The notes under the pieces were generated by a model. That model was not told the origin of the DNA, made no database searches, and was given only the letters and a program-made list of their open reading frames with translations. Below are positions 1 to 7,531 of a DNA stretch of 19,261 bases, piece by piece (the first letter of the stretch is position 1; each line of letters begins with the position of its first letter). Origin of the DNA: an uncultured Flavobacteriales bacterium (GTDB lineage Bacteria > Bacteroidota > Bacteroidia > Palsa-965); assembly GCA_946478675.1 (NCBI GenBank), contig CAMLEF010000042.1:1-19261 (forward strand). The letters are read 5' to 3'. A program made the translations under genes and the position numbers.

Positions 1-3000
1 GCTTACGTGCCGGGCGCTAATTTTTCTTCAGCGCTGGTCGGCTGCATACAGGTGAATGTCGACGGCAACGATATTACCTGCGGCACGGTTTGCGTGAACG
101 GGATTTATACGCCTGAACAAATTGCGGCGCTGCTGGTGGCAGCTATCAACAGCTGCATTTCAACACCGGTCGATTTTACGGCAGCCATCAACCCGGCTGA
201 CCCATCGCAGTTCACCATTACTGCAGCGGCATCGGTTGGAAGCGCCGGTAATGACTATACGCTTGCGATCAATTTCCTGGGGACCAACTGGACCGGAAAC
301 GACGACGAATTTAAATTTACCGGTGGCGCTGAAGTGGATTGCCCTCCGCAGCAAAACTGTTTTTGCCAGCAACTTGAACAGCTTGAACAGTTCTATGATG
401 CCACCAGCCCGACTTCCGGTTTCTCCGGCGGCTATATCATCAATCACGATTTATATTCCGGTCTCACAGATTACATTTCTCAGACTCTAAATACCGTTTA
501 CGGCACAACGGTTTCTACCTCTGATGTCGATTCATGGATGGAGCGGTGCAGCATCCTGGGCACTCCTACCGATCCTTCAAAGCTGGAAGATGCACCCCTG
601 CCTCTCGCCCTCCGCTGCGATACCAATACTACGCCCTGCGCGGAAGACGCCTACGACATCACCGATTATTACGCCAACTATTTCTACCAGCAACAGGTAG
701 AACAGGCCACGCAGGATTTTATCCACGATTACATCGCGCATTGTTTCGGCGGAAACTTCATGGAAGATTTTAACGTGACACACGCCGACCGCGAATATCA
801 TTATACGCTTTATTACTACGACCAGGCCGGCAACCTCGTGCGCACGGTTCCGCCTGCAGGAGTAAAGCTGCTTAACGCAACAGACATCGGCCACGCAGAA
901 GATTATCGCAACGGCGTTCCGGGAAGCTCCCGCACCGTGCCCGATCACAACTCCACGGCCAACTCGATGGTGACGAATTACAAATACGATTCGTTTAACA
1001 ACCTCGTGGAATCGGCCACGCCCGACTCGAAAACATCGACGTTCTATTACGACAGGATCGGCCGCGTGGTCGCTTCGCAAAATGCAAAGCAGGCTGCCTT
1101 GTCCAATCATGTCTACAGCTATACCTTCTACGATCCGCAGGGGCGCATTTATGAAGTTGGTCAGGTGACGAGCTCCACGACGATTTCCGCTTCCGTGACC
1201 GCCACCATGAGCACGTTTACGACATGGGTCGGCGCGGGCACACGCTCGGAAGTGACGTCGACGTATTACGACCAGTCGCTCAACGGCACTGTAGCGGGTG
1301 AATTCTTTAACGGCCAGAACTACCTCCGCAAGCGCGTGACTTCCGTAACAATCGAGGATGTGTATGACGGCAACGCGAATACCTACGATCATGCGACGCA
1401 TTATTCGTACGACGTGCATGGCAATGTGAACGAAGTCATACAGGATTTCCCGCAGCTGGCGGATCTCGGGCAGCAGTACAAGCACATCGAATACGAGTAC
1501 GATCTCATCTCGGGCAACGTGAACCGCGTGATCTACCAGCGCGGATCGGCGGACGGGTATTACCATGCGTATTATTACGACGCCGACAACCGCATCACCA
1601 ACGTATATACCGCTTCGATGGACGCGCAGCAGATGACGCCGGGATGGAACAGCGGACGGCAGCTGTACGAGCAGGATGCTAAATATTTTTATTACCTGCA
1701 TGGGCCGCTCGCGAGAACGGAGATTGGCGACAAGACCGTGCAGGGAGAAGATTACGCGTATACCATCCAGGGATGGATCAAAGGCGTGAACAGCAACATC
1801 CTTGACCGCACGAAAGATCTCGGCAAAGACGGGCAGACCACCGGCTCGACCGCGTACAACACGCGCGCCGGCATGCACAGCAATATTGCCATCGATGCGT
1901 TCGGTTATACGCTGGGCTATTTCTGGAAATCTTCCGGCTCGTACGGAAAAGATTACGTGCCGATCAACAGCGCCGCACAATCACTTTACGGAGACGTGAC
2001 CGCGCTAAACGATCCGGCGGATACACTACACAACGGTAACATCAAGGACATGGCCACTGCGCTGATGGCGCCCAATGGAACGTCACTGCCCCAGCTGCTG
2101 CCGCTGATCGACAATCATTACCGGTATGATCAGCTGAACCGGATTGTGTCGTCGAATTCTTATATCGGTACCAGCACAACGGCGTATACCGGGCTGACGA
2201 CCACGGCGCACCAGTACGAGAATACGTTCACTTACGATGCCAACGGCAACATTAAGCGGCAGCTGCGAAATGGAAATTCCACCAGTGGTATAAGCATGGA
2301 TAGCCTGACGTATTATTATTGGAACAGCGCCCATACCTCCACGTATGCCATGAATACCGATGGTTCCGTTCCCGTGAATGCTACCAACCAGCTGGCCTAT
2401 GTGCGCGATAACGGAACAAGCGGAAATTATTCGGATGACCTCGAAACACAGCTGGCGGGCAACTATACTTATTATGCCAATGGAGAATTGAAATCCGATG
2501 CTTCCGAGGAGATCAACACGATTAACTGGAGCGTTTACGGAAAGATCAAATCCGTGCAGCGCAATTCAGGTTCTGTGAAAAAAGAGCTTAACTTTACTTA
2601 CGATGCCATGGGCCAGCGCGTGCTCAAAATTGCCAAAGAACGCGATGCTTCACTGGGCATCAAAACGCAGGATCACTGGACGTATACGTATTACGTGCGT
2701 GATGCGCAGGGAAATGTAATGGCAACCTACAACCGCACATTTACGGATAACGTTTCGCATACGCAGGTGACGGACAAGATGGAGCTGGCGGAATCGCATC
2801 TATATGGTTCTTCACGGATCGGTGTGAAAGACCGTTCGCAGAGTGGCGTGTATTCGGATGTCGTGTACAATTATAACGCCATCAATACCGATAAATCCTT
2901 CCATACGACGACGCAGGCTTCGACTACGCATCTCAATGACCCTGAGCTGGCGGCGCCTAAACGGAAGCTCGGGTATAAGATGTATGAGTTGTGCAATCAC

Positions 3001-4137
3001 CTGGGGAACGTGCTGGTGACGGTGAGCGATCGAAAGTTGATTCATGTGACATTGTCCGTGCTTGATTATTACATGCCGGATGTGCGAACGACGAGTGATT
3101 ATAGTGCGTTCGGTTCCCCAATGCCTGGCAGAAATTTTGTTCCCGCGGCAAAATACCGCTACTCGTTCAACGGCAAGGAAACCGACGAGGAAACCAGCAC
3201 GCAGGATTATGGAATGCGGATTTATAACCCGGCCTTGGGAAGATTCTTGTCGGTGGACCCGTTGACAAGAAAATATCCGATGCTTTCGCCGTATCAATTT
3301 GCAAGTAATAGACCGATTAATGCCATTGATTTAGATGGCTTGGAAGCAGCTTCGCCGGTAGCTGGAGCTGCAAAGTTTGTCAAAGCGATTCCAACCGCAA
3401 GCAGTGTAAAAAAATCGGCCGTTAATAGCACTACAGCCACTACTGCTGCGAAACCCAATTCTAACAGCACTTCATACTCTTGGAGTCCTTCTTCCTCAAC
3501 TGGAACCAGCGCAACTGTAGCAACTACCACACCAACTTATTCAGGAGATTGTTCAGGATGTAATGTAGTAACTTCAAGTGCCCCAATAATATTAACTGCG
3601 GAAGAAGTCAATATGGGCTTTGAAGAGCCTGCATACGCGCCCGGATCTATAGTGACCGAGGAACCTGCAATGCCCGCTGACGGCACACGATATGTTCGCT
3701 TTTATTACGACAGCGGTGATCCAGAAACGTCAACAAGTCCTTATAGCAGATGGTTTGCGAAGTATGATGATGTTAAAGATTTAACGCCTGCTCAAATTAA
3801 AGATAAATACTCATTGCCCAATACACCGAACCGAATGGTAGATGTAAATCCAGCGGGGCAAACAGCGCGCGAAGGTACTGCCGCGGCAAATAAATGGGGG
3901 AGTGGCGGAGGAACTCAATATCAATTCACAGAGGAAGCTCCGGCGGAGGTTTATGGTAGTCATTATACTATCGAAGGAGGGGCTCCTATAATGGAAGCCC
4001 AGCCAACCAACACATATCCTTCTCCACCAAGCTCAACCCAAGGCACCGGAACAGGAGGATTAACACCTGAGGAGCCAGGAATAAATCCTGGTGATGAACC
4101 AGAAGTGCCGGAATTCCCTGAAGTTCCACCGCTATAA
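1..4137 (+). CDS. RHS repeat protein with TNT-like C-terminal toxin module (5' partial)
   Basis: The frame is open from the first base, so the true start lies upstream; the GTG at 7 is only the first possible start codon inside the window. Residues from about 260 to 1040 (counted from position 7) carry many YD/RHS-type repeats such as YYYDQAGNLVRTV, FTYDANGNIKRQL and FTYDAMGQRVLKIA. These form the beta-cage that encloses a toxin in this family. The RHS core runs from about residue 1050 (YRYSFNGKETDEE) through GRFLSVDPLT to DLDGLE at 1110-1113. The last 263 residues are the variable part and are visibly more AT-rich than the cage. Around residues 1225-1307 they hold a module with KYSLPNTPNRMVDV and WGSGGGTQYQF, which resembles the glycine-rich end of TNT (NAD glycohydrolase) toxins; this family call is tentative. 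A Pro/Glu/Thr-rich tail follows. The small gene 13 nt downstream is the likely immunity gene. The export route is not visible. RHS identity is very secure; toxin chemistry is uncertain. Confidence 0.93.
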   Translation, partial: AYVPGANFSSALVGCIQVNVDGNDITCGTVCVNGIYTPEQIAALLVAAINSCISTPVDFTAAINPADPSQFTITAAASVGSAGNDYTLAINFLGTNWTGNDDEFKFTGGAEVDCPPQQNCFCQQLEQLEQFYDATSPTSGFSGGYIINHDLYSGLTDYISQTLNTVYGTTVSTSDVDSWMERCSILGTPTDPSKLEDAPLPLALRCDTNTTPCAEDAYDITDYYANYFYQQQVEQATQDFIHDYIAHCFGGNFMEDFNVTHADREYHYTLYYYDQAGNLVRTVPPAGVKLLNATDIGHAEDYRNGVPGSSRTVPDHNSTANSMVTNYKYDSFNNLVESATPDSKTSTFYYDRIGRVVASQNAKQAALSNHVYSYTFYDPQGRIYEVGQVTSSTTISASVTATMSTFTTWVGAGTRSEVTSTYYDQSLNGTVAGEFFNGQNYLRKRVTSVTIEDVYDGNANTYDHATHYSYDVHGNVNEVIQDFPQLADLGQQYKHIEYEYDLISGNVNRVIYQRGSADGYYHAYYYDADNRITNVYTASMDAQQMTPGWNSGRQLYEQDAKYFYYLHGPLARTEIGDKTVQGEDYAYTIQGWIKGVNSNILDRTKDLGKDGQTTGSTAYNTRAGMHSNIAIDAFGYTLGYFWKSSGSYGKDYVPINSAAQSLYGDVTALNDPADTLHNGNIKDMATALMAPNGTSLPQLLPLIDNHYRYDQLNRIVSSNSYIGTSTTAYTGLTTTAHQYENTFTYDANGNIKRQLRNGNSTSGISMDSLTYYYWNSAHTSTYAMNTDGSVPVNATNQLAYVRDNGTSGNYSDDLETQLAGNYTYYANGELKSDASEEINTINWSVYGKIKSVQRNSGSVKKELNFTYDAMGQRVLKIAKERDASLGIKTQDHWTYTYYVRDAQGNVMATYNRTFTDNVSHTQVTDKMELAESHLYGSSRIGVKDRSQSGVYSDVVYNYNAINTDKSFHTTTQASTTHLNDPELAAPKRKLGYKMYELCNHLGNVLVTVSDRKLIHVTLSVLDYYMPDVRTTSDYSAFGSPMPGRNFVPAAKYRYSFNGKETDEETSTQDYGMRIYNPALGRFLSVDPLTRKYPMLSPYQFASNRPINAIDLDGLEAASPVAGAAKFVKAIPTASSVKKSAVNSTTATTAAKPNSNSTSYSWSPSSSTGTSATVATTTPTYSGDCSGCNVVTSSAPIILTAEEVNMGFEEPAYAPGSIVTEEPAMPADGTRYVRFYYDSGDPETSTSPYSRWFAKYDDVKDLTPAQIKDKYSLPNTPNRMVDVNPAGQTAREGTAAANKWGSGGGTQYQFTEEAPAEVYGSHYTIEGGAPIMEAQPTNTYPSPPSSTQGTGTGGLTPEEPGINPGDEPEVPEFPEVPPL
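2593..3130 (+). repeat. RHS 3' block, copy A (duplicated at 4701-5238)
   Basis: This stretch of the first RHS gene recurs at a constant offset of 2108 bases with no insertion or deletion that I can find. The first 150 bases or so are nearly identical between copies; similarity falls after that but the reading frame is kept. The match begins at TTTACTTACGATGCCATG and ends just before the core motif YRYSFNGK, where the two copies switch to unrelated core and toxin sequence. It is the natural substrate for recombination exchanging RHS tips. Confidence 0.93.
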
Positions 4138-4150
4138 TTAAATTTACGTC

Positions 4151-4450
4151 ATGAGACAAGGGCTTCCATTTCCAATCAAAAAAGAAATCGTTGTTAACGG
4201 CAACAGAATTGCTTTATTAGATGTTCCCCCAAAAATTATTTACAACAGAAATGTTTGCTGTATTAATAACGCGGGAGAAATAATTTGGCAAATTGAAGAA
4301 CTAAGCTCGTATCCTGGCAACACGCAACGCTGCCCTTTCATTGACATCGCAGAAGGTCATGGTAAGTTGGTATTATTTAACTGGTGCGATCTACGTTTAG
4401 TTGTAGACCCAACCAATGGAAACATCATTAGAAAAGAAGAAATTAGATAA
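4151..4450 (+). CDS. Probable immunity protein to the TNT-like RHS toxin
   Basis: A 99-residue, soluble protein with no signal peptide or membrane helix, beginning MRQGLPFPIKKEIVVNGNRI. The ATG lies 13 nt after the RHS stop codon, the usual place for the cognate immunity gene of a polymorphic toxin. The pattern (LPFP, NRIALLDVPPKIIYNRNV, GEIIWQIEE, LFNWCDLRLVVDPTNGNIIRKE) looks like a small beta-rich fold seen in immunity-type proteins next to secreted toxins; I recognise the style from memory but cannot name the family. Lack of a signal peptide implies action in the cytoplasm, in keeping with a toxin attacking a cytosolic substrate such as NAD. The low GC matches the toxin module rather than the RHS cage, suggesting both were acquired together. 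Confidence 0.8.
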   Translation: MRQGLPFPIKKEIVVNGNRIALLDVPPKIIYNRNVCCINNAGEIIWQIEELSSYPGNTQRCPFIDIAEGHGKLVLFNWCDLRLVVDPTNGNIIRKEEIR

Positions 4451-4485
4451 TACCAGTGTAGGCGTTATGAGGGACGGTGATTTCT

Positions 4486-4527
4486 AATCCCGTTTTTGGT
4501 ATGAAGATACGGAAACGGGATTTATTC
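4486..4527 (+). terminator. Hairpin after the first toxin-immunity pair
   Basis: A 10-bp perfect stem (AATCCCGTTT at 4486-4495 with AAACGGGATT at 4513-4522) with a 17-nt loop lies 36 nt after the immunity stop codon. It is followed by the U-rich stretch TATTCATTTTG. It probably ends the RHS-immunity transcript and would isolate the displaced tip downstream from read-through. The U tract is imperfect. Confidence 0.55.
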
Positions 4528-4565
4528 ATTTTGTTTCCTGGGAATGCCGGAGCGTTCTACACTAG

Positions 4566-4654
4566 CCGGGATTGCAGCGGAAAGCTCACAGCCGCAGCAG
4601 AGAATTCTTTGTGTGCTTCATTCTCCAGCGGCGAGGACTTGCAGCGAAAACCCG
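4566..4654. repeat. Intergenic scar element, copy 1
   Basis: This stretch lies between the first immunity gene and the duplicated RHS block. It begins CCGGGATTGCAGCGGAAAGC, contains CCGCAG, and ends GCGAGGACTTGCAGCGAAAA then CCCG. A related arrangement (CCGGGATTG, CGGAATGC, CCGCAG, CGAGGAGCT, GCGATAGCGAGAC) occurs at 7379-7438 after the second immunity gene. The similarity is patchy. It looks like a genomic intergenic repeat family bordering the toxin modules. The only possible start of the following open frame, a TTG at 4572, falls inside it, so that start is probably not genuine. Confidence 0.4.
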
Positions 4655-6320
4655 TAGTTTAATTGAAACTACAACTGCATCTGCTCCTAAAGACCTTACA
4701 TTTACTTACGATGCCATGAGGCAGCGCGTGCTCAAAATTGCCAAAGAACGCGATGCTTCACTGGGCATCAAAACACAGGATCACTGGACGTATACGTATT
4801 ACGTGCGTGATGCGATGGGAAATGTAATGGCAACCTACAACCGCACATTTGCCGACAACGGAGCTCACACGCAGGTGACGGATAAGATGGAGCTGGCGGA
4901 ATCGCATCTGTATGGGTCAATGCGCCTGGGTATTAAAGACCGTTCGCAGAGCGGTGTGTATACCGACGTGGTTTACAATTATACAGCCATCAATACGGAT
5001 AAGAGTTTCCATATTACGACTCTGGTGTCCACTATGCACCTGAATGATCCGGACCTCACTACGCCCAAGCGGAAACTGGGATATAAGATGTATGAGTTAA
5101 GCAATCACCTGAGGAATGTGCTAGTAACGGTGTCGGATCGGAAGCTGATTCATGTGACTGCGTCCGTACTTGACTACTACCTGGCGGATGTACGATCCAC
5201 GAGTGATTATTCTGCATTTGGTTCTCCGATGCCGGGAAGACAATTTTCGGCTGGGAACTATCGATATGGTATGAACGGTCAAGAACATGAGAACGAAATT
5301 TCTGCTGGCGTCTACGGCGCTGAGTTCTGGGAGTACGATAGCCGATTGGGGAGAAGATCGAATATTGATCCTCAATTTTTAATAGACCTTTCTCCCTATG
5401 CTACATTTGTGAATAATCCTATAAAAATGGTAGATATTTGGGGAGATGTACCAACGCCTGCAGAAGCCGCTGCAATAGCCGCTCATGTATATGGTGATCA
5501 ACCCGACCAGATACTTATAGGTGGATGGAAAGTCTCTACGCGTGACTTTGGACCTAACTTTGTTAAAGTTGATCCCATTACGGGATTTAGATCCCAAGTG
5601 TACGAAAGAACGGTTGGTTCGGTGACAGAATATGTATACGCATACGCCGGAACGAATGACTTAGTAGATGCTCAAACCGATTTTACCCAAGCGTTCGGCT
5701 GCTCAGATCAATATCGACAAGCAAAAATCAACTCGCAAATAATTAACAATGCAATGAATGGGCAGGATTTAACTTTTGTTGGACATTCATTGGGTGGGGG
5801 ATTAGCTGCAACAAGTGCTTATGTTACTGGCGGTACAGCTATAACTTTCAACGCTGCGGGAGTTAGTCCTGTCACTACCTATACGAACTCCAACGCTAAT
5901 ATTACTGCGTATAAGATGCTTGGCGACCCTCTAAATAATTGCCTCAACAGTACTATTGGGCCAAGCCTAGATGGAAACGTTGTTAATGTTGTGATACCTC
6001 TAAAGGATGGTAGTTGCGATAAGGGCGGGCACAGTATTGATTACTTTCTTGCCTTTTATAAAAACCCTTATTTTATGAAAAAGGACGAAGAACGCAAAGT
6101 AGAAGCAAGACCTATTTCCGGAATGGGATCGGCCACGAGCTGCCAGATGAGCCATGCTGGCGCTGAAGCCACCTATGCTGCACCTCAGATCAAATCTCCC
6201 CCTTCATATTCCAAACCAAACTTTTCCAATAGTACACCTACAATACCTTATAATCCAGGAGCAGTATATACATATTCTTGGCCAGGTCCATCTAACAATG
6301 CCTCAACAATTCAACAATAA
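4572..6320 (+). CDS. Displaced, 5'-truncated RHS tip with class-3-lipase-like toxin
   Basis: The frame opens after a stop at 4563-4565 and lacks any proper RHS start or N-terminal cage; the first 43 codons are junction sequence, and residues are numbered from the TTG at 4572. Residues 44 to about 223 repeat the RHS sequence of the upstream gene. The core then changes subtype: YRYGMNGQEHENE at 230, AEFWEYDSRLGRR, and VDIWGD ending at 292. The C-terminal toxin looks like a class 3 (alpha/beta-hydrolase) lipase. It has YAGTNDLVDAQTDF, the nucleophile elbow TFVGHSLGGG with Ser406, probable Asp452 in YKMLGDPLNN, and probable His487 in GGHSIDYFL. A Pro/Ser/Thr-rich tail follows. Membrane lipid is the expected target. 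It is probably a silent reserve tip that is expressed only after recombination into the full gene, though internal translation cannot be excluded. Its immunity gene begins 1 nt downstream. Confidence 0.88.
   Translation: MQRKAHSRSREFFVCFILQRRGLAAKTRSLIETTTASAPKDLTFTYDAMRQRVLKIAKERDASLGIKTQDHWTYTYYVRDAMGNVMATYNRTFADNGAHTQVTDKMELAESHLYGSMRLGIKDRSQSGVYTDVVYNYTAINTDKSFHITTLVSTMHLNDPDLTTPKRKLGYKMYELSNHLRNVLVTVSDRKLIHVTASVLDYYLADVRSTSDYSAFGSPMPGRQFSAGNYRYGMNGQEHENEISAGVYGAEFWEYDSRLGRRSNIDPQFLIDLSPYATFVNNPIKMVDIWGDVPTPAEAAAIAAHVYGDQPDQILIGGWKVSTRDFGPNFVKVDPITGFRSQVYERTVGSVTEYVYAYAGTNDLVDAQTDFTQAFGCSDQYRQAKINSQIINNAMNGQDLTFVGHSLGGGLAATSAYVTGGTAITFNAAGVSPVTTYTNSNANITAYKMLGDPLNNCLNSTIGPSLDGNVVNVVIPLKDGSCDKGGHSIDYFLAFYKNPYFMKKDEERKVEARPISGMGSATSCQMSHAGAEATYAAPQIKSPPSYSKPNFSNSTPTIPYNPGAVYTYSWPGPSNNASTIQQ
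4701..5238 (+). repeat. RHS 3' block, copy B (duplicate of 2593-3130)
   Basis: Second copy of the RHS segment in the upstream gene, at a fixed offset of 2108 bases and free of indels. Homology starts abruptly at 4701, directly after non-RHS junction sequence. It ends as the core changes to the NGQEHENE subtype. Near-identity at the 5' end and greater divergence towards the core suggest gene conversion or recent exchange at the left part. Confidence 0.93.
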
Positions 6321-6321
6321 T

Positions 6322-7233
6322 ATGAAATTCATATATAATGTTTTGGCTTTTGTGAGCCTTCTGGGGGGGTGCGATACCAATCAAATTAACGCCCCCCGTC
6401 AACCATCGTTTTGCGATAGCCTGATCAATAAACAAAATCTGAGAGCAAATGATTACCGTTTATTTCAAGGAACTCCCGTTTGCGACATTGCATTACAGCT
6501 TAGCGATGACGATACTGTGAGCGTTCGCGAAACTGTACAAAAAAACCACATTAACTTAAACTATCAGGAACCGCAATATGGAATGTCATTGCTTATGCAG
6601 GCTGTTTTATGCCGAAGGTATAAAAGTTGTGACATATTATTAAAACTGGGGGCCGATCCAAATCTAAAGGATTTTGCAAATGGTCGTTCCTCATTTATCT
6701 ATTGCTGTTATGGTGATGATCCTGACCTATCTTTTCTAAAGCTATTGATGAAATATGGAGGAAATATTAATGACACCACGTTAATGAAAACGGTTAATGG
6801 AAATGTAATCAATTCGCCTTTAATTATAGCTTGTTCCATCGGCGCATATGATAGTGTTGCGTTAGATAGGATAAAACTCTTAATTGATTCTGGCGGGTCT
6901 ATTAACTATGCCTCTAACATTCAGGGCTCGGCCTTTGCTGTATCCTTAACTAGTAACAACTTTATGATTGCTTCATATTTATTAGAGCGTGGAGCCGACT
7001 TCACTCAACCTGTTCTTATCCAAACAGACGGCACACCTCTATATCCTGTAGATATACTTAGAAAATCGATTCTACCATTGGATTCTAAAGAATATGAATA
7101 CAAAATGCAGATTGTAGACTTTCTTTTATCAAAAGACATCAATTATAGAAATACACCGATCCCCGCATATATATTGAATAAAATCAAAAAACAATATCCC
7201 AGCGATTGGAAAGATTTTGCTAGAAAATATTAA
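6322..7233 (+). CDS. Ankyrin-repeat lipoprotein, probable immunity to the RHS lipase
   Basis: A 303-residue protein; I chose the ATG at 6322 because it follows the lipase stop codon by one base and starts a lipoprotein signal peptide, MKFIYNVLAFVSLLGGC, with lipobox LGGC and lipidated Cys17. An in-frame extension back to 6154 would overlap the toxin and bury the signal. The mature protein has ankyrin-like repeats from about residue 86 to 240, including GMSLLMQAVLCRRY, CDILLKLGADPNLKD, LKLLMKYGGNINDT, DRIKLLIDSGGSINYA and ASYLLERGADF. No acidic lipoprotein surface-export signal is visible after Cys17, so it probably faces the periplasm. That is where a phospholipase toxin would act, and lipoprotein immunity partners are known for bacterial antibacterial phospholipases. 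The pairing here is inferred from position and compartment. Base composition is AT-rich like the toxin. Confidence 0.85.
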   Translation: MKFIYNVLAFVSLLGGCDTNQINAPRQPSFCDSLINKQNLRANDYRLFQGTPVCDIALQLSDDDTVSVRETVQKNHINLNYQEPQYGMSLLMQAVLCRRYKSCDILLKLGADPNLKDFANGRSSFIYCCYGDDPDLSFLKLLMKYGGNINDTTLMKTVNGNVINSPLIIACSIGAYDSVALDRIKLLIDSGGSINYASNIQGSAFAVSLTSNNFMIASYLLERGADFTQPVLIQTDGTPLYPVDILRKSILPLDSKEYEYKMQIVDFLLSKDINYRNTPIPAYILNKIKKQYPSDWKDFARKY

Positions 7234-7297
7234 GGCAGTTCACTTCCGGTATACGACAACAAAGGTCTGAAGGTACGGCCAAATTTTTTGAAGTTCA

Positions 7298-7333
7298 AGA
7301 TAAACCGGTTGCTTGCGATCGGTTTATCTTTTT
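7298..7333 (+). terminator. Rho-independent terminator after the ankyrin lipoprotein
   Basis: A perfect 9-bp stem (GATAAACCG at 7298-7306 with CGGTTTATC at 7319-7327), a 12-nt loop and then six T residues. It lies 65 nt past the stop codon of the ankyrin gene and should end the lipase-tip/immunity transcript. Confidence 0.85.
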
Positions 7334-7378
7334 TCAAACAAGTAGCATTCCTAGAAAGCATCTAACCGCTCCGAACTA

Positions 7379-7438
7379 TCCGGGATTGAACGGAATGCCC
7401 GAACCGCAGGCACGAGGAGCTAATTAGCGATAGCGAGA
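7379..7438. repeat. Intergenic scar element, copy 2 (degenerate)
   Basis: Shares with 4566-4654 the words CCGGGATTG, CGGAA, CCGCAG, CGAGGA and a GCGA-A-C end in the same order, with a shorter middle. Both copies sit a short way downstream of an RHS immunity gene. The match was made by eye and is patchy. Confidence 0.35.
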
Positions 7439-7512
7439 CAAGTCAGCAACTTAGTCGAAGTTCGTACTCTACCGAGAGGCTCTAGTGCTGTAGGAGCAAC
7501 TAGCCCTCAATC

Positions 7513-7531
7513 GCCGGGCCCCAGGCCCGGC
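7513..7531. other. Perfect GC-rich hairpin
   Basis: GCCGGGCC and GGCCCGGC form a perfect 8-bp stem with a 3-nt loop (CCA). No T tract follows on either side, so it is not a typical terminator. It may be a protein-binding or structural site, or chance. Confidence 0.4.

Noticed and set aside
577..1980. Long open frame of 467 codons on the minus strand
   Set aside because: Antisense to the RHS cage, with Val/Arg/Ile-rich sequence and no domain. It is a shadow of the repetitive RHS codons.
4477..4662. Small plus-strand frame after the first immunity gene
   Set aside because: It starts at a GTG inside the hairpin region, crosses the terminator and scar, and has no family resemblance.
6154..6321. 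Longer start for the ankyrin lipoprotein
   Set aside because: It would overlap the lipase coding end by 167 bases and place the lipoprotein signal in the interior. The start at 6322 gives a proper signal peptide.
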